Below are positions 25,170-33,867 of a stretch of DNA of 64,000 nucleotides, piece after piece. The position numbers and the translations under genes are program-made. The stretch comes from Candidatus Eisenbergiella merdipullorum (GTDB lineage Bacteria > Bacillota > Clostridia > Lachnospirales > Lachnospiraceae). Within the stretch, counting starts at the first letter, position 1, and each line of letters starts with the position of its first letter. Where the stretch lies: NCBI GenBank assembly GCA_019118445.1, contig DWYY01000045.1:46151-110150 (forward strand), read 5' to 3'. A model generated the notes under the pieces. That model saw only the letters and a program-made list of their open reading frames with translations. It ran no database searches and was not told the origin of the DNA.

Positions 25170-26414
25170 TCAGACGGCTTCCAGCGGATATTTATCCGTC
25201 AGCTCCTTCACGATGGCGCGGGCGTCGGGGACCTTTTCCTCGCCGTCTTTGATCACCATGGCGATGGCTTCCGCGATCCTGTCCATATCCTGCGTGTTCA
25301 TCCCTCTGGTGGTAACGGCCGGCGTCCCGAGGCGGATGCCGCTGGTCACAAACGGAGATTTGGGATCGTTGGGGATGGTGTTCTTGTTGCAGGTGATGTT
25401 GGCCGCGTCAAGGAGCTTCTCCACCGCCTTTCCGGTCTGTCCCACATTGGTCAGATCGACCAGCATAAGATGATTGTCGGTTCCTCCTGATACGATGCGG
25501 ATGCCCCGATCCATCAGGCCATGGCAGAGAGCCTGGGCATTGTCGATCACATGCTGCTGGTAAACGCGGAAATCATCACTCAGTGCTTCCTTGAAGCAGA
25601 CCGCTTTGGCCGCGATCACATGCATGAGCGGGCCCCCCTGGATGCCGGGGAAGATCGCCTTGTTGAAATTCCACTTTTCCGCTGCCTCTTTGTTGCAGAG
25701 GATCATTCCACCTCTCGGTCCGCGCAGGGTCTTGTGGGTGGTGGTGGTCACCACGTCCGCATAAGGGATCGGGCTGGGATGAAGCCCGGCAGCCACCAGG
25801 CCGGCGATGTGGGCCATATCCACCATCAGGCAGGCGCCCACTTCGTCCGCGATCTCCCGGAAGGGCTTAAAATCAATGGTCCTCGCATAGGCGGAAGCGC
25901 CCGCGATGATCATTTTCGGGCGGCACTGCCTTGCGATCTCCTTCATCTTATCATAGTCCAGAAATCCCTCGTCGTTCACGCCGTAGGGAATCACCTTGAA
26001 ATATTTTCCGGACATATTCACCGGGCTTCCGTGGGTCAAATGGCCGCCATGGTCCAGATTCATTCCCATAATGGTGTCTCCTGGATCGAGCACAGCAAAC
26101 TGTACCGCCATGTTAGCCTGCGCGCCGGAATGGGGCTGGACATTGACATAATCGCAGCCAAACAGCTTCTTCGCCCGCTCAATGGCAAGATTCTCCACCT
26201 CATCCACATGATCACAGCCGCCGTAGTACCGCTTTCCCGGATATCCTTCCGCATACTTGTTGGTGAGCACGCTTCCCATCGCCGCCATGACGGCCTTGCT
26301 CACCCAGTTTTCGGAAGCGATCAGCTCGATGTGGCTGTTCTGCCTCTCCTGTTCATCCACGATCGCCTGCGCGATCTCCGGGTCCACCTTCCTCACTTCA
26401 TCCAGAGAATACAT
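25170..26414 (-). CDS. glyA: Serine hydroxymethyltransferase
   Basis: PLP enzyme interconverting serine and glycine while loading tetrahydrofolate with a one-carbon unit. The PLP Lys is near residue 228 in '[18 protein letters not shown]'. '[15 protein letters not shown]' and '[21 protein letters not shown]' are diagnostic. 414 residues. Strong site TAGGAGGT. The leader carries a GCCGCC-TGC-GGCGGC hairpin just before the ribosome binding site, which might modulate translation. Confidence 0.97.
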   Translation of the reverse strand: MYSLDEVRKVDPEIAQAIVDEQERQNSHIELIASENWVSKAVMAAMGSVLTNKYAEGYPGKRYYGGCDHVDEVENLAIERAKKLFGCDYVNVQPHSGAQANMAVQFAVLDPGDTIMGMNLDHGGHLTHGSPVNMSGKYFKVIPYGVNDEGFLDYDKMKEIARQCRPKMIIAGASAYARTIDFKPFREIADEVGACLMVDMAHIAGLVAAGLHPSPIPYADVVTTTTHKTLRGPRGGMILCNKEAAEKWNFNKAIFPGIQGGPLMHVIAAKAVCFKEALSDDFRVYQQHVIDNAQALCHGLMDRGIRIVSGGTDNHLMLVDLTNVGQTGKAVEKLLDAANITCNKNTIPNDPKSPFVTSGIRLGTPAVTTRGMNTQDMDRIAEAIAMVIKDGEEKVPDARAIVKELTDKYPLEAV

Positions 26415-26496
26415 CCTTACCTCCTAATCCGCCGCCGCAGGCGGCATTCATTTTTTCTAAAGTTCGACGCGTTACCGTGTGAAACTGCGCAGGATG

Positions 26497-26525
26497 ATTA
26501 TAGCACAGTTTCCCCGGATTGAAAA
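26497..26525 (-). promoter_or_regulatory. Sigma-A promoter of glyA
   Basis: TTTTCA (26520-26525), 17-bp spacer, TATAAT (26497-26502) on the minus strand. The -10 is perfect and the -35 weak. Confidence 0.6.
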
Positions 26526-26590
26526 CAGGAATAAATCCGAAAGGGTTTCTTATACGATTCTTATACTTTTCTTAAAACTTGTTTTTCCTC

Positions 26591-26619
26591 TTTACCACGC
26601 TTTTCTGTTTTGCTAAAAT
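26591..26619 (+). promoter_or_regulatory. Sigma-A promoter of the lipid kinase gene
   Basis: TTTACC (26591-26596), 17-bp spacer, TAAAAT (26614-26619), about 35 nt before the start at 26654. Confidence 0.6.
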
Positions 26620-26653
26620 ACTGGCTTGAAGAGGCTTAACAGGGGGAATTTCC

Positions 26654-27637
26654 ATGTACCATTTTTTGGTGAATCCTTCTTCCTGCTCCGGGCGGGGCGG
26701 AAGATACTGGGAACGTGTAAAAAAAGAACTGGACGAAAGAAGCGTCCCCTATCAGGCGCATTTTTCCGAAAAAGCGGGAGACATGGCTCGGATGGCGTCC
26801 GAACTGACCCAAACAGGCGCAGGTGACAGGGATGAGGTGCATCTGGTCGTCCTCGGCGGGGACGGGACCGTAAACGAGACGCTCCAGGGCATCCGTGATT
26901 TTGACCGGACGCGCTTCAGCTATATTCCCACCGGTTCCAGCAACGATCTGGCACGGGATGTGGGGATCAGCCGCGATCCTGTCAAGGCGCTCTGCCAGCT
27001 TCTGGACGATGAAAAAGAGCGCCCGATGGATGTGGGCGTCCTGCATTATCACACGGCTTACGCGCCGCAGGGAAAAGGGCTGGAAAAGGTCAGCCGGCCG
27101 GACCGGCTTTTTGTAGTGAGCTGCGGGATAGGCTTCGACGCGGGCGTATGTCAGCAGGCCATGTCCTCCCGTTTTAAGGATGTCCTCAACAGGCTCGGCC
27201 TGGGCAAGCTCACTTACCTGGGGATCGCACTGAAAATGCTCATCACCTCCGGACGGGCGCAGGCAGTCCTTACGGCGGAAAACGATGCCGGAGAGAGGAC
27301 AGGTCCCGTTTCCATCCGGAAACTGATGTTTGCCGCCTGTATGTCGCACTGCTATGAGGGCGGCGGATTCCGTTTCTGCCCTGGTGCGGACGCCGCTGAC
27401 GGTATCCTGGACGTCTGTGCGGTGGGAAATGTCCCCAAATGGAAGGTGATCCTCGTGCTTCCCACCGCCTTCTGGGGCGGGCATTACCGCTACCGCGGGG
27501 TAGAGCATTATGAAGGAAGCCGTATCCGCATCCGCGCCTCACGGCCCTTGTGGGTACATACGGACGGAGAAGTGACCGCGCTTTCGGATGATATCACTGT
27601 AAGCTGCCTCCGCAGGCGGCTGAGGTTTTATTACTAA
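26654..27637 (+). CDS. Diacylglycerol kinase-family lipid kinase (YegS/DgkB-like)
   Basis: A 327-residue cytosolic lipid kinase. The catalytic DAGK domain is at the N-terminus: 'VNPSSCSGRGG', the nucleotide motif 'VLGGDGTVNETLQGI' and 'YIPTGSSNDLARDVGI'. The C-terminal beta-sandwich is typical of YegS/DgkB ('GSRIRIRASRPLWVHTDGEV'). It would phosphorylate diacylglycerol or a related lipid. AGGGGGAA ribosome binding site. It is followed after 33 nt by a PAP2-type phosphatase, which catalyses the reverse type of reaction. Confidence 0.9.
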   Translation: MYHFLVNPSSCSGRGGRYWERVKKELDERSVPYQAHFSEKAGDMARMASELTQTGAGDRDEVHLVVLGGDGTVNETLQGIRDFDRTRFSYIPTGSSNDLARDVGISRDPVKALCQLLDDEKERPMDVGVLHYHTAYAPQGKGLEKVSRPDRLFVVSCGIGFDAGVCQQAMSSRFKDVLNRLGLGKLTYLGIALKMLITSGRAQAVLTAENDAGERTGPVSIRKLMFAACMSHCYEGGGFRFCPGADAADGILDVCAVGNVPKWKVILVLPTAFWGGHYRYRGVEHYEGSRIRIRASRPLWVHTDGEVTALSDDITVSCLRRRLRFYY

Positions 27638-27670
27638 GCTGTAATTTAATGGGAAAGAGGTATCTGCATC

Positions 27671-28399
27671 ATGAAGAAGGGGATCCTGCTTCAAAGAGGA
27701 AAATATGAACGGCGTACCAGCCGGCAGGGCGCTGTATATCGTCCGTCCGCCGGTTACCGGGAGCTCATTCCGTTTGCCCTGTATTTCATCCTCTATCTGC
27801 TCTGGTTTGGATGGCTGGAGGAAAGGCATGTGCGGAAATACCAGGTGATACATGTTTTCCTGGATGACTATATCCCTTTTTGTGAATGGTTCATCATCCC
27901 CTATCTGCTCTGGTTTTTGTATGTGCCTGCCGCCGTTCTGTACGCCGCATTCCGCAGCAGGGACGAGTATATCAGATCCGCGATGTTTCTCTGCACGGGG
28001 ATGACGGTGTTTCTTCTGGTATCCACCTTCTTTCCGAACATCCAGCATCTGCGGCCCGCGGTGATGCCGCGCGACAATGCGCTCACCCGCCTCGTGTCCC
28101 TTCTCGAGAGGATGGACACGCCCACAAACCTGTGGCCGAGCATCCATGTATACAATTCCATCGGTTCGCATATCGCCATCAGCCGCTGCCTGAGAGAAAA
28201 CAAGCGGACAGTCCGCGCCTGTTCCTTTGTCCTGTGCGTATCCATCATACTTTCGACCATGTTCTTAAAACAGCACTCCGTGTTTGACGTGGTCACCGCT
28301 TTTGTCCTCGCGGGGGCCATGTATGGCATACTCTATCGTCATGATCTGCCAGCCGTCATCAGACAGCGTGAAAAAAAGTCTTACGTGAGAAATTCATGA
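27671..28399 (+). CDS. PAP2-superfamily membrane phosphatase
   Basis: A 242-residue integral membrane protein with about six hydrophobic segments. PAP2-like motifs appear in order: 'NIQHLRPAVMPRDNALT', 'PTNLWPSIHVYNSIGSH' (motif 2, SxxH) and 'STMFLKQHSVFDVVTAFV' (motif 3, Sxx-H-x-x-x-D pattern). Motif 1 (KxxxxxxRP) is degenerate. The expected reaction is dephosphorylation of a lipid phosphate such as phosphatidate, which fits its operon partner, the lipid kinase. Inositolphosphotransferase-like members have similar motifs, so the substrate is open. Confidence 0.82.
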   Translation: MKKGILLQRGKYERRTSRQGAVYRPSAGYRELIPFALYFILYLLWFGWLEERHVRKYQVIHVFLDDYIPFCEWFIIPYLLWFLYVPAAVLYAAFRSRDEYIRSAMFLCTGMTVFLLVSTFFPNIQHLRPAVMPRDNALTRLVSLLERMDTPTNLWPSIHVYNSIGSHIAISRCLRENKRTVRACSFVLCVSIILSTMFLKQHSVFDVVTAFVLAGAMYGILYRHDLPAVIRQREKKSYVRNS

Positions 28400-28411
28400 C
28401 CTTTCAAAGAA

Positions 28412-28463
28412 AAACGCCGGAAACTGACGCTGATCGAAATTCATCCCGTCGGTTCCGGCGTTT
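28412..28463. terminator. Bidirectional terminator between PAP2 and glycosyltransferase genes
   Basis: A long hairpin: AAACGCCGGAAACTGACG pairs with CGTCGGTTCCGGCGTTT (one G-T wobble) around a 17-nt loop. A's and T's flank both sides. It separates two convergent genes. Confidence 0.85.
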
Positions 28464-28468
28464 ATCGT

Positions 28469-29494
28469 TCAATTAAATTTGAAGAACCTCTGGCAGAGCT
28501 TATACCCCTCCACCGTCACTTTTCTACCGCTCTTGCCGGGCAGATTGGCACAGCTTCCCAGAAGGCCGTAACGCAGCTTAAAGAAGATCATCGCGTCCTT
28601 CTGTTTGATATATTTCCACAGCTCGTTTTTCTTCTCCAGATTTTCTTCTGTGCCGGAGCAGATGAGCATGATGGAGGACACTGTGGTGATGATATCCAGA
28701 TAATTGATCATATAGCTGCGCAGCTTTTTCTGGGAAGAAAGGAACTGCTTCTTGGACACCAGATAATCCACCATGAGCCTGTTCACGGTAAGCTGCTGGT
28801 CGATCCTGCCGATCATCACCTTTTCATTCACCGACTGGTCCGATCTGCCGATATAATATCTGTAAAAATTCACATCCAGATAGTACATATTCTTCACGTA
28901 GGGAAGAGGCTCGTAAACGAACAGATTGTCCACATAGAAGGTGTGTTCCGGCAGCTTCAGCCCGCAGTCGCGCAGGAGCTTTGTCCGGAAGATCACGGAA
29001 TGCATGAGGATATACTGGCCCTTGTGGAACCTGTGCACATCCTTCCAGGTGAAAACCTCATTTTCCGGGAGCACATGCCGGTAACGGATCACCTTCTTGC
29101 GCTTTTCCCCTTCCTTTTCATAGACATAATTAGCGATCAGCATGTCCAGGACTTCATCCCCGCCTGCAAACATCCGCAGCGTATCCAGGACCGTCTGATA
29201 TGCCGTATCCAGCACCCAGTCGTCGCTGTCCACCACCTTGAAGAAGAGACCGGAAGCGTTTTCAATCCCGGCATTCACGCCGGAACCGTGTCCGCCGTTT
29301 TCCTTGTGGATCGCTTTTACGATATCGGGATACTTTTCCACATACTCGTCCGCGATGCGGGCGGTCCCGTCCGTGGAGCCGTCATCCACGATGATGATCT
29401 CCACATCTTCCCCGCCGGGAAGCAGGGAATCGATGCATTTTCTCATGTATTTCTCAGAATTGTAGCAGGGTACCGTAATTGACAAAAGTTTCAT
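28469..29494 (-). CDS. Family 2 glycosyltransferase
   Basis: A 341-residue GT-A fold glycosyltransferase. The nucleotide-sugar motifs are 'LSITVPCYNSEKYMRKCIDS', 'IIIVDDGSTDGTARI' and the DxD-type 'FFKVVDSDDWVLDTAYQ'. There are no membrane segments. The C-terminal basic region could sit at the membrane. Donor and acceptor cannot be inferred; a cell-envelope glycan is likely. It is last in the run holA-yqeY-DUF1653-sfsA/mutY. Confidence 0.88.
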   Translation of the reverse strand: MKLLSITVPCYNSEKYMRKCIDSLLPGGEDVEIIIVDDGSTDGTARIADEYVEKYPDIVKAIHKENGGHGSGVNAGIENASGLFFKVVDSDDWVLDTAYQTVLDTLRMFAGGDEVLDMLIANYVYEKEGEKRKKVIRYRHVLPENEVFTWKDVHRFHKGQYILMHSVIFRTKLLRDCGLKLPEHTFYVDNLFVYEPLPYVKNMYYLDVNFYRYYIGRSDQSVNEKVMIGRIDQQLTVNRLMVDYLVSKKQFLSSQKKLRSYMINYLDIITTVSSIMLICSGTEENLEKKNELWKYIKQKDAMIFFKLRYGLLGSCANLPGKSGRKVTVEGYKLCQRFFKFN

Positions 29495-29524
29495 TGGTAA
29501 GAATCTCCTGTTGCATTTTTTGAT

Positions 29525-31339
29525 CTACAGATTACTTTTCACATAGTCCAGATAAGCGGAGAAAGCAGAAGGGACCGGGATCGCGTCCAGGTCGGAACGG
29601 TCCGCGAAGATCAGCCCGTCCCAGCCTCCTTTGTATGGCTCCAGCTCATCCACCCACACGGCATAGCCGGTCATATGCCATTCCCTGTGGGTAAAGATAT
29701 GTTTTGCGGCGGGAAGCTTTTTGATGCGGATCGGGTTTAAGCCCTTCTCCTTCAGAAAAGCGATCACCTCCGCCTGTTTTCTTTTCCCTTCCAGGGCAGG
29801 GAGCTCATACATGCCGGCCAAAAGCCCGCCATCCGGCCTCTTGCGGAAGGCTGCCTTCTTTTCATCCAAGATGACGAGCACCGTTTTCTCATCAATGGCC
29901 CGCTTCTTTTTTGGCGTTTTCCTGGGAAAATCCAGCTCTCTTCCCAGTTCGTGCGCCATGCATGCTTCCGCCAGAGGACATTCCCCACAGCGCGGAGCGC
30001 CGTTCGGCAGGCAGACTAGAGCGCCGATCTCCATCATCGCCTGGTTAAAATCCCCGGGCCTGTCCGCCGGGATGACGGCCGCAAGAAGCGATTCCACGCT
30101 CTTTCTCACCGTCTGGTTTGTCATATCCCTGTCATCCATGCGGAACCGTGCCATCACGCGCAGCACGTTGCCGTCCACCGCCGGGACGGGCCGTCCGCAG
30201 GCGATGGAAGAAATGGCTCCGGCCGTGTAGGGGCCAATCCCCGGGAGGCTGAGAAGTTCCTGCACTTCCGCGGGCATCTTTCCCGCAAAGCGCTCCATGA
30301 TCTGGCAGGCAGCCTTTTTCAGGTTGCGCGCCCGGCTATAATAGCCCAGTCCCTCCCAGAGCTTGAGCAGACGTTCCTCCGGGACCGCGGCAAGAGAGGC
30401 AATATCCGGCAGTTCTTCCATAAAGCGTTCAAAATACGGCTTCACCGCTTCCACCCGCGTCTGCTGCAGCATGATCTCGGAAATCCAGACCCGGTAGGGC
30501 GTAGGGTTTCTGCGCCAAGGGAGCTGCCTTCTGTGTCCATCATACCACGGCAGCAGGCGGGGCGCAATAAGAGACGCGTTCCCCTTGTCCTTCCTGTCCG
30601 CGGGTCCATCTCCAGGCAGGAAAACCGGAATCTCGTAGGAAATGCGCATACCGTCCTTCTGCACCCTGCATCCCATAGCCATGATCCGCACGCCCACGTC
30701 CCGGGCGCGCAGGAGCACTTCGGCAAATTCAGGCTGGGTCTGCACATTGGGCATGAAACGGGAAATTCCTTCCATCTGCACCACAAAAAGAAGGACGGCT
30801 CCATATCCCTCCTTCTTCGCTTCCATCAGCCCTTCCACATGCTTCACCGCCCGCAGGGACGGCGCATCGGGGAAAAGGGCCACATTGTCCCGCTCCAGAT
30901 TCACGCCTTTTACCTCGACCCAGATTTCTTCCTCCCGTCCGCTCTCCCCAGGCGCATTTCCTTTCCGTGCGCCGCCGGGACGCGTGCGGACCCGGAAATC
31001 GAACCTCGATCTTCCTAAGGTGCACTCCGGACGCACTTCAGCAACATCCTGACAGAGGCCGCCGCTTTTCAGCCATTCCTCTGCAGCCTTATTTGGAGCC
31101 GCGCTGTCCATGTTGACAAGCCTGTCTCCCTTCTTCACCGTCACAAGGTCATAGGCTGTGCTCCGCGCGGGATTGCCGCTATGTTCCAGATAAACCAGCG
31201 CTCCTTCCTGCAGCAGCTCCCGGCATCTTCCCGTATTTTTCACATGAACCTTCTCACGCTTTCCGTCCATCCGGACGTATGCGATGAAGCGGTTCGGCCG
31301 CTCCAGGAATATCCCTTCGCGGATGTCGTTATACTTCAT
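29525..31339 (-). CDS. mutY: SfsA nuclease - MutY adenine glycosylase fusion
   Basis: One 604-residue ORF holds two usually separate proteins. Residues 1 to about 245 are a complete SfsA DNA/RNA nuclease-like protein ('FIAYVRMDGKREKVHVKNTG', 'VEVKGVNLERDNVALFPDAP'). Residues about 260-604 are MutY, which removes A opposite 8-oxoG. The catalytic Glu is near 288 in 'SEIMLQQTRVEAV', the HhH is 'LSLPGIGPYTAGAISSIA', and the Asp near 387 is in 'VPAVDGNVLRV'. The Fe-S Cys set reads C-x7-C-x2-C-x5-C, one residue longer than the E. coli spacing. The NUDIX-like 8-oxoG domain ends the protein ('HIFTHREWHMTGYAV'). The linker is short and in frame, so this is not a missed stop in the given sequence. Confidence 0.93.
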   Translation of the reverse strand: MKYNDIREGIFLERPNRFIAYVRMDGKREKVHVKNTGRCRELLQEGALVYLEHSGNPARSTAYDLVTVKKGDRLVNMDSAAPNKAAEEWLKSGGLCQDVAEVRPECTLGRSRFDFRVRTRPGGARKGNAPGESGREEEIWVEVKGVNLERDNVALFPDAPSLRAVKHVEGLMEAKKEGYGAVLLFVVQMEGISRFMPNVQTQPEFAEVLLRARDVGVRIMAMGCRVQKDGMRISYEIPVFLPGDGPADRKDKGNASLIAPRLLPWYDGHRRQLPWRRNPTPYRVWISEIMLQQTRVEAVKPYFERFMEELPDIASLAAVPEERLLKLWEGLGYYSRARNLKKAACQIMERFAGKMPAEVQELLSLPGIGPYTAGAISSIACGRPVPAVDGNVLRVMARFRMDDRDMTNQTVRKSVESLLAAVIPADRPGDFNQAMMEIGALVCLPNGAPRCGECPLAEACMAHELGRELDFPRKTPKKKRAIDEKTVLVILDEKKAAFRKRPDGGLLAGMYELPALEGKRKQAEVIAFLKEKGLNPIRIKKLPAAKHIFTHREWHMTGYAVWVDELEPYKGGWDGLIFADRSDLDAIPVPSAFSAYLDYVKSNL

Positions 31340-31400
31340 ATCTTCTGCTTCCTGTCTTTTATGACTTTTAGTCTGTCCCGTCCGCAGCGTCCGCGGCTTA

Positions 31401-32027
31401 TCACCTCAGACGGTTGCATTCATATTTTTCCAGCATGAGAATGCAGTTTTTCAGTTCCTCATAGCGGTCCATGAGCTCTCCCGGTGCAAGGTCGATATCC
31501 AAAGAAACCGCCATCGTAGTAAGCATATCATCTGTCACCCGGTCCCGCATAGCCACAAAAATTTCCAGCTTTTCCTCATAGCTGCCCGCATCCAGGAAGG
31601 AAAGCAGCATGGGATCCAGCGCGGATCCGTCATTTTCCGCCGCGTTGGCATTTTCCGCAGATTCGGTATTTCCCCTGGCTTCGGCAGTTTCCACGGCTTC
31701 CTTATTCCCGGCTTCCATCTGCTCTGCCGGAGGGACCGGCAGGACAGCCGCATCCTGCTGCGCAAAGAGTGCCTGCGGGGAAGCCTGTCCTACGATCTGC
31801 GGAAGGAGGGTGAAACGGCATTCTGCCTGCGCGTCCGGATATTTTTCCCGGTCCAGCTTTTCCATAAATTCCGCAAGGGGTCTGGCAAAAACTTCAAAAT
31901 TTCCGTACAGGGCCTGATAGACGACCAGGCTTTCCCCCGTATCCGCATGCTTCGCCAGGGTGACCACCCGGTAAAGATCCCCCTTAAAATGCTGATATAT
32001 CTCATTTGGTTTTGGGATTCTGTCCAT
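31401..32027 (-). CDS. DUF1653 domain protein
   Basis: A 208-residue cytosolic protein. The N-terminal 65 residues are the DUF1653 domain ('IYQHFKGDLYRVVTLAKHAD', 'LVVYQALYGNFEVFARPL'), a small beta fold of unknown role. An Ala/Glu/Asn-rich low-complexity linker follows at about 95-135, then a helical C-terminal domain ('EEKLEIFVAMRDRVTDDMLTTMAVSLDIDL'). Good GAGGAAAG ribosome binding site. No function can be assigned; it lies in the holA operon. Confidence 0.82.
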   Translation of the reverse strand: MDRIPKPNEIYQHFKGDLYRVVTLAKHADTGESLVVYQALYGNFEVFARPLAEFMEKLDREKYPDAQAECRFTLLPQIVGQASPQALFAQQDAAVLPVPPAEQMEAGNKEAVETAEARGNTESAENANAAENDGSALDPMLLSFLDAGSYEEKLEIFVAMRDRVTDDMLTTMAVSLDIDLAPGELMDRYEELKNCILMLEKYECNRLR

Positions 32028-32080
32028 TCTTTCCTCTCATTCTGAAGCGTCCCCGCATCTTTCCGGACTTCATTCCGGCA

Positions 32081-32527
32081 CTATTTCAGCAGTTCCCCTA
32101 CAATGCGGTTAACCACAGCACCATCCGCACGGCCCTTCACCCTCGGCATCAGCTCCTTCATGATCTTTCCCTTGTCCTTTGCCGTGGGCTGTTCGATCCC
32201 AAGGTCCTTCAGCACTCCGTCGATCTCGGCGCGGATCTGCTCCTCTGTCATCTCTTCGGGAGCAAATTCTTTCAGGACAGCAAGGCGTTTCCGGCATTCT
32301 TCCTTAATATCCTCCCTGTCCGCAGGCGCGAGGTCCATGGTCTCCTGCGTCTGCTTGATCTCCTTTTTGACCACTTCGTTTTCTTCCGCCTCAGTCAGAT
32401 CGGAGCGCTTGTCAATTGCCTTGTTCTTCAAGGCCGCAAGCAGCATGGAAAGCGTGTCCTTGCGTTCCTTGTCCTTGTTTTTCATCGCGGCGACCATCTG
32501 CGCCCTTACTTCATCAATTTTACTCAT
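32081..32527 (-). CDS. yqeY: GatB/YqeY-domain protein
   Basis: A 148-residue, charged, all-helical protein of the YqeY family, related to the C-terminal tRNA-contacting domain of GatB. Motifs are 'MVAAMKNKDKERKDTLSMLLAALKN' and 'GKIMKELMPRVKGRADGAVVNRIV'. The precise role is not established; an RNA-binding function linked to Gln-tRNA amidation is the usual suggestion. The start at 32527 has AAAGGA ten nt upstream; the track's Met three codons earlier is only one base from that site. Confidence 0.9.
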   Translation of the reverse strand: MSKIDEVRAQMVAAMKNKDKERKDTLSMLLAALKNKAIDKRSDLTEAEENEVVKKEIKQTQETMDLAPADREDIKEECRKRLAVLKEFAPEEMTEEQIRAEIDGVLKDLGIEQPTAKDKGKIMKELMPRVKGRADGAVVNRIVGELLK

Positions 32528-32563
32528 GGCTGTCATATCCTTTCTTCTGATTTTTAACTGCTT

Positions 32564-33553
32564 TTATCTTCCGGTAACTCCGCTGTATTTGACAATGAGA
32601 AGCTCCACGCCAAGCCGATCGTTCATGCGTCCGTTCTTCACCGCCTCGTCCGTCTTCACGCACTCGGCCAGCGCTTCTTTCAGCACGTCCATCCCGAAGC
32701 GGGAAGCCTGATTCACGTATTTTGCGGCTATAAAGCCGTGCAGCCCTGTTTTTTCCCCAATCCTCCGGTTGTCATAGCCCTTCGCGCGAAGCTCCTTCAC
32801 CTGGACGAGCAGGCTGAACTGGCGGCCGATCAAAAACAGGATCCGCATGGGCGGCTCCTTTAAGGCCAGTAGATCATAATAGAGCTGCAGCGCCTCTCTC
32901 TGTTTCCCGGCCGCGACCGCTTCGATCATATCAAAGATCTTTCCCGCCATCTGCTGGGTGCAGACCGCATCGATATCGGCCTCCGTGATCGCATCCTTTT
33001 TGAGGGTATAACAGAACAGCTTTTCCAGCTCTCTGTCAATATTTTCCATGTCTGAGCCCGTTTTCTGCAGAAAATGATCCAGTCCAGTACGGGATATTCC
33101 TTTGTTTTCCTTTTTTATTCTGCCCAGGATCCAGCGTTTCAATGTGGTTTCATCCTGAGCAGAAAACTCCACCGCGCTCCCGATCTCCTTCACTGCTTTA
33201 AAAAGGCGGCTCCTTTTGTCCGCTTCTGCCTCCGTGAAGATGAAAAAGGTGGTAGGCGAAGGAGATTTCAGATAATCCGCCAGGGCTTCTCCGCCCTTTT
33301 TGAACCAGCCGCTGTCTTGGATGAGGATCACCCTGCGGTCCGCGAAAAACGGCATCGTCTCCGCCAGGTCGATGATCTGTGCGGGATTGATATCCTTTCC
33401 CTGAAAGGAAGAGAAATTCATGGTATCCCCTTCCTGCACCATGGCCGCCTTCAGCCTGTCGCGGTACTGGTTCTTCAGATAGGCTTCCTGGCCGTAAAGG
33501 AGATAAGCCTGACGGAACTGTCCTGTTTTGATATCTTCCAAAAGCTGCTTCAT
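32564..33553 (-). CDS. holA: DNA polymerase III subunit delta
   Basis: Clamp-loader delta subunit, which opens the beta sliding clamp. 329 residues from the ATG at 33553, with GGGAG six nt upstream; the track's earlier start adds an unconvincing 48 residues. The family pattern is an AAA+ like N domain ('AYLLYGQEAYLKNQYRDRLK', 'VILIQDSGWFKKGGEALADY') and a helical C-terminal collar ('EPPMRILFLIGRQFSLLVQV', 'LLALKEPP'). It heads the five-gene run that ends with the glycosyltransferase. Confidence 0.93.
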   Translation of the reverse strand: MKQLLEDIKTGQFRQAYLLYGQEAYLKNQYRDRLKAAMVQEGDTMNFSSFQGKDINPAQIIDLAETMPFFADRRVILIQDSGWFKKGGEALADYLKSPSPTTFFIFTEAEADKRSRLFKAVKEIGSAVEFSAQDETTLKRWILGRIKKENKGISRTGLDHFLQKTGSDMENIDRELEKLFCYTLKKDAITEADIDAVCTQQMAGKIFDMIEAVAAGKQREALQLYYDLLALKEPPMRILFLIGRQFSLLVQVKELRAKGYDNRRIGEKTGLHGFIAAKYVNQASRFGMDVLKEALAECVKTDEAVKNGRMNDRLGVELLIVKYSGVTGR

Positions 33554-33656
33554 GAACCGCTCCCTTCCATTCCCTCTTTTTTCTGTCCCGGAAGGCTTTC
33601 TGAGCTTCCGCCGCAGGAGGCAGGCGGACACTGACGCGGACTGCCTGCCGTATTCT

Positions 33657-33665
33657 ATTGTACCA
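33657..33665 (-). promoter_or_regulatory. Extended -10 promoter of the holA operon
   Basis: The minus strand reads TGGTACAAT, a TGN-extended -10, about 100 nt before the holA start. No clear -35. The rest of 33554-33867 holds only the galA terminator. Confidence 0.5.
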
Positions 33666-33761
33666 TCAATTTGGGAAAATGGCGAGATGCATTTCACAGT
33701 TGAAAGAGAAGGAACTCCGGGACAGCAAGATCCATCTGACCCGCAAAGTCCCAGGAAACTG

Positions 33762-33821
33762 CAAAAAATGCTCCCTTCCAGACAGCAGGCTTTTATTCAC
33801 CTGCCGCCTGAAAGGGAGCAT
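33762..33821 (-). terminator. Rho-independent terminator of the galactoside operon
   Basis: On the minus strand ATGCTCCCTT pairs with AAGGGAGCAT, with further pairing of CAG-C-GCAGG to CCTGC-G-CTG inside, followed by TTTTTTGC. It lies 47 nt after the GH36 stop. Confidence 0.9.
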
Positions 33822-33867
33822 ATCAATCTAAAATTTCAATGTGGCAGCTTCCACTGTCACCACTGTA

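Noticed and set aside
26415-26500. Riboswitch in the glyA leader
   Set aside because: The leader is under 90 nt and holds only one GC-rich hairpin; no glycine riboswitch core was recognised.
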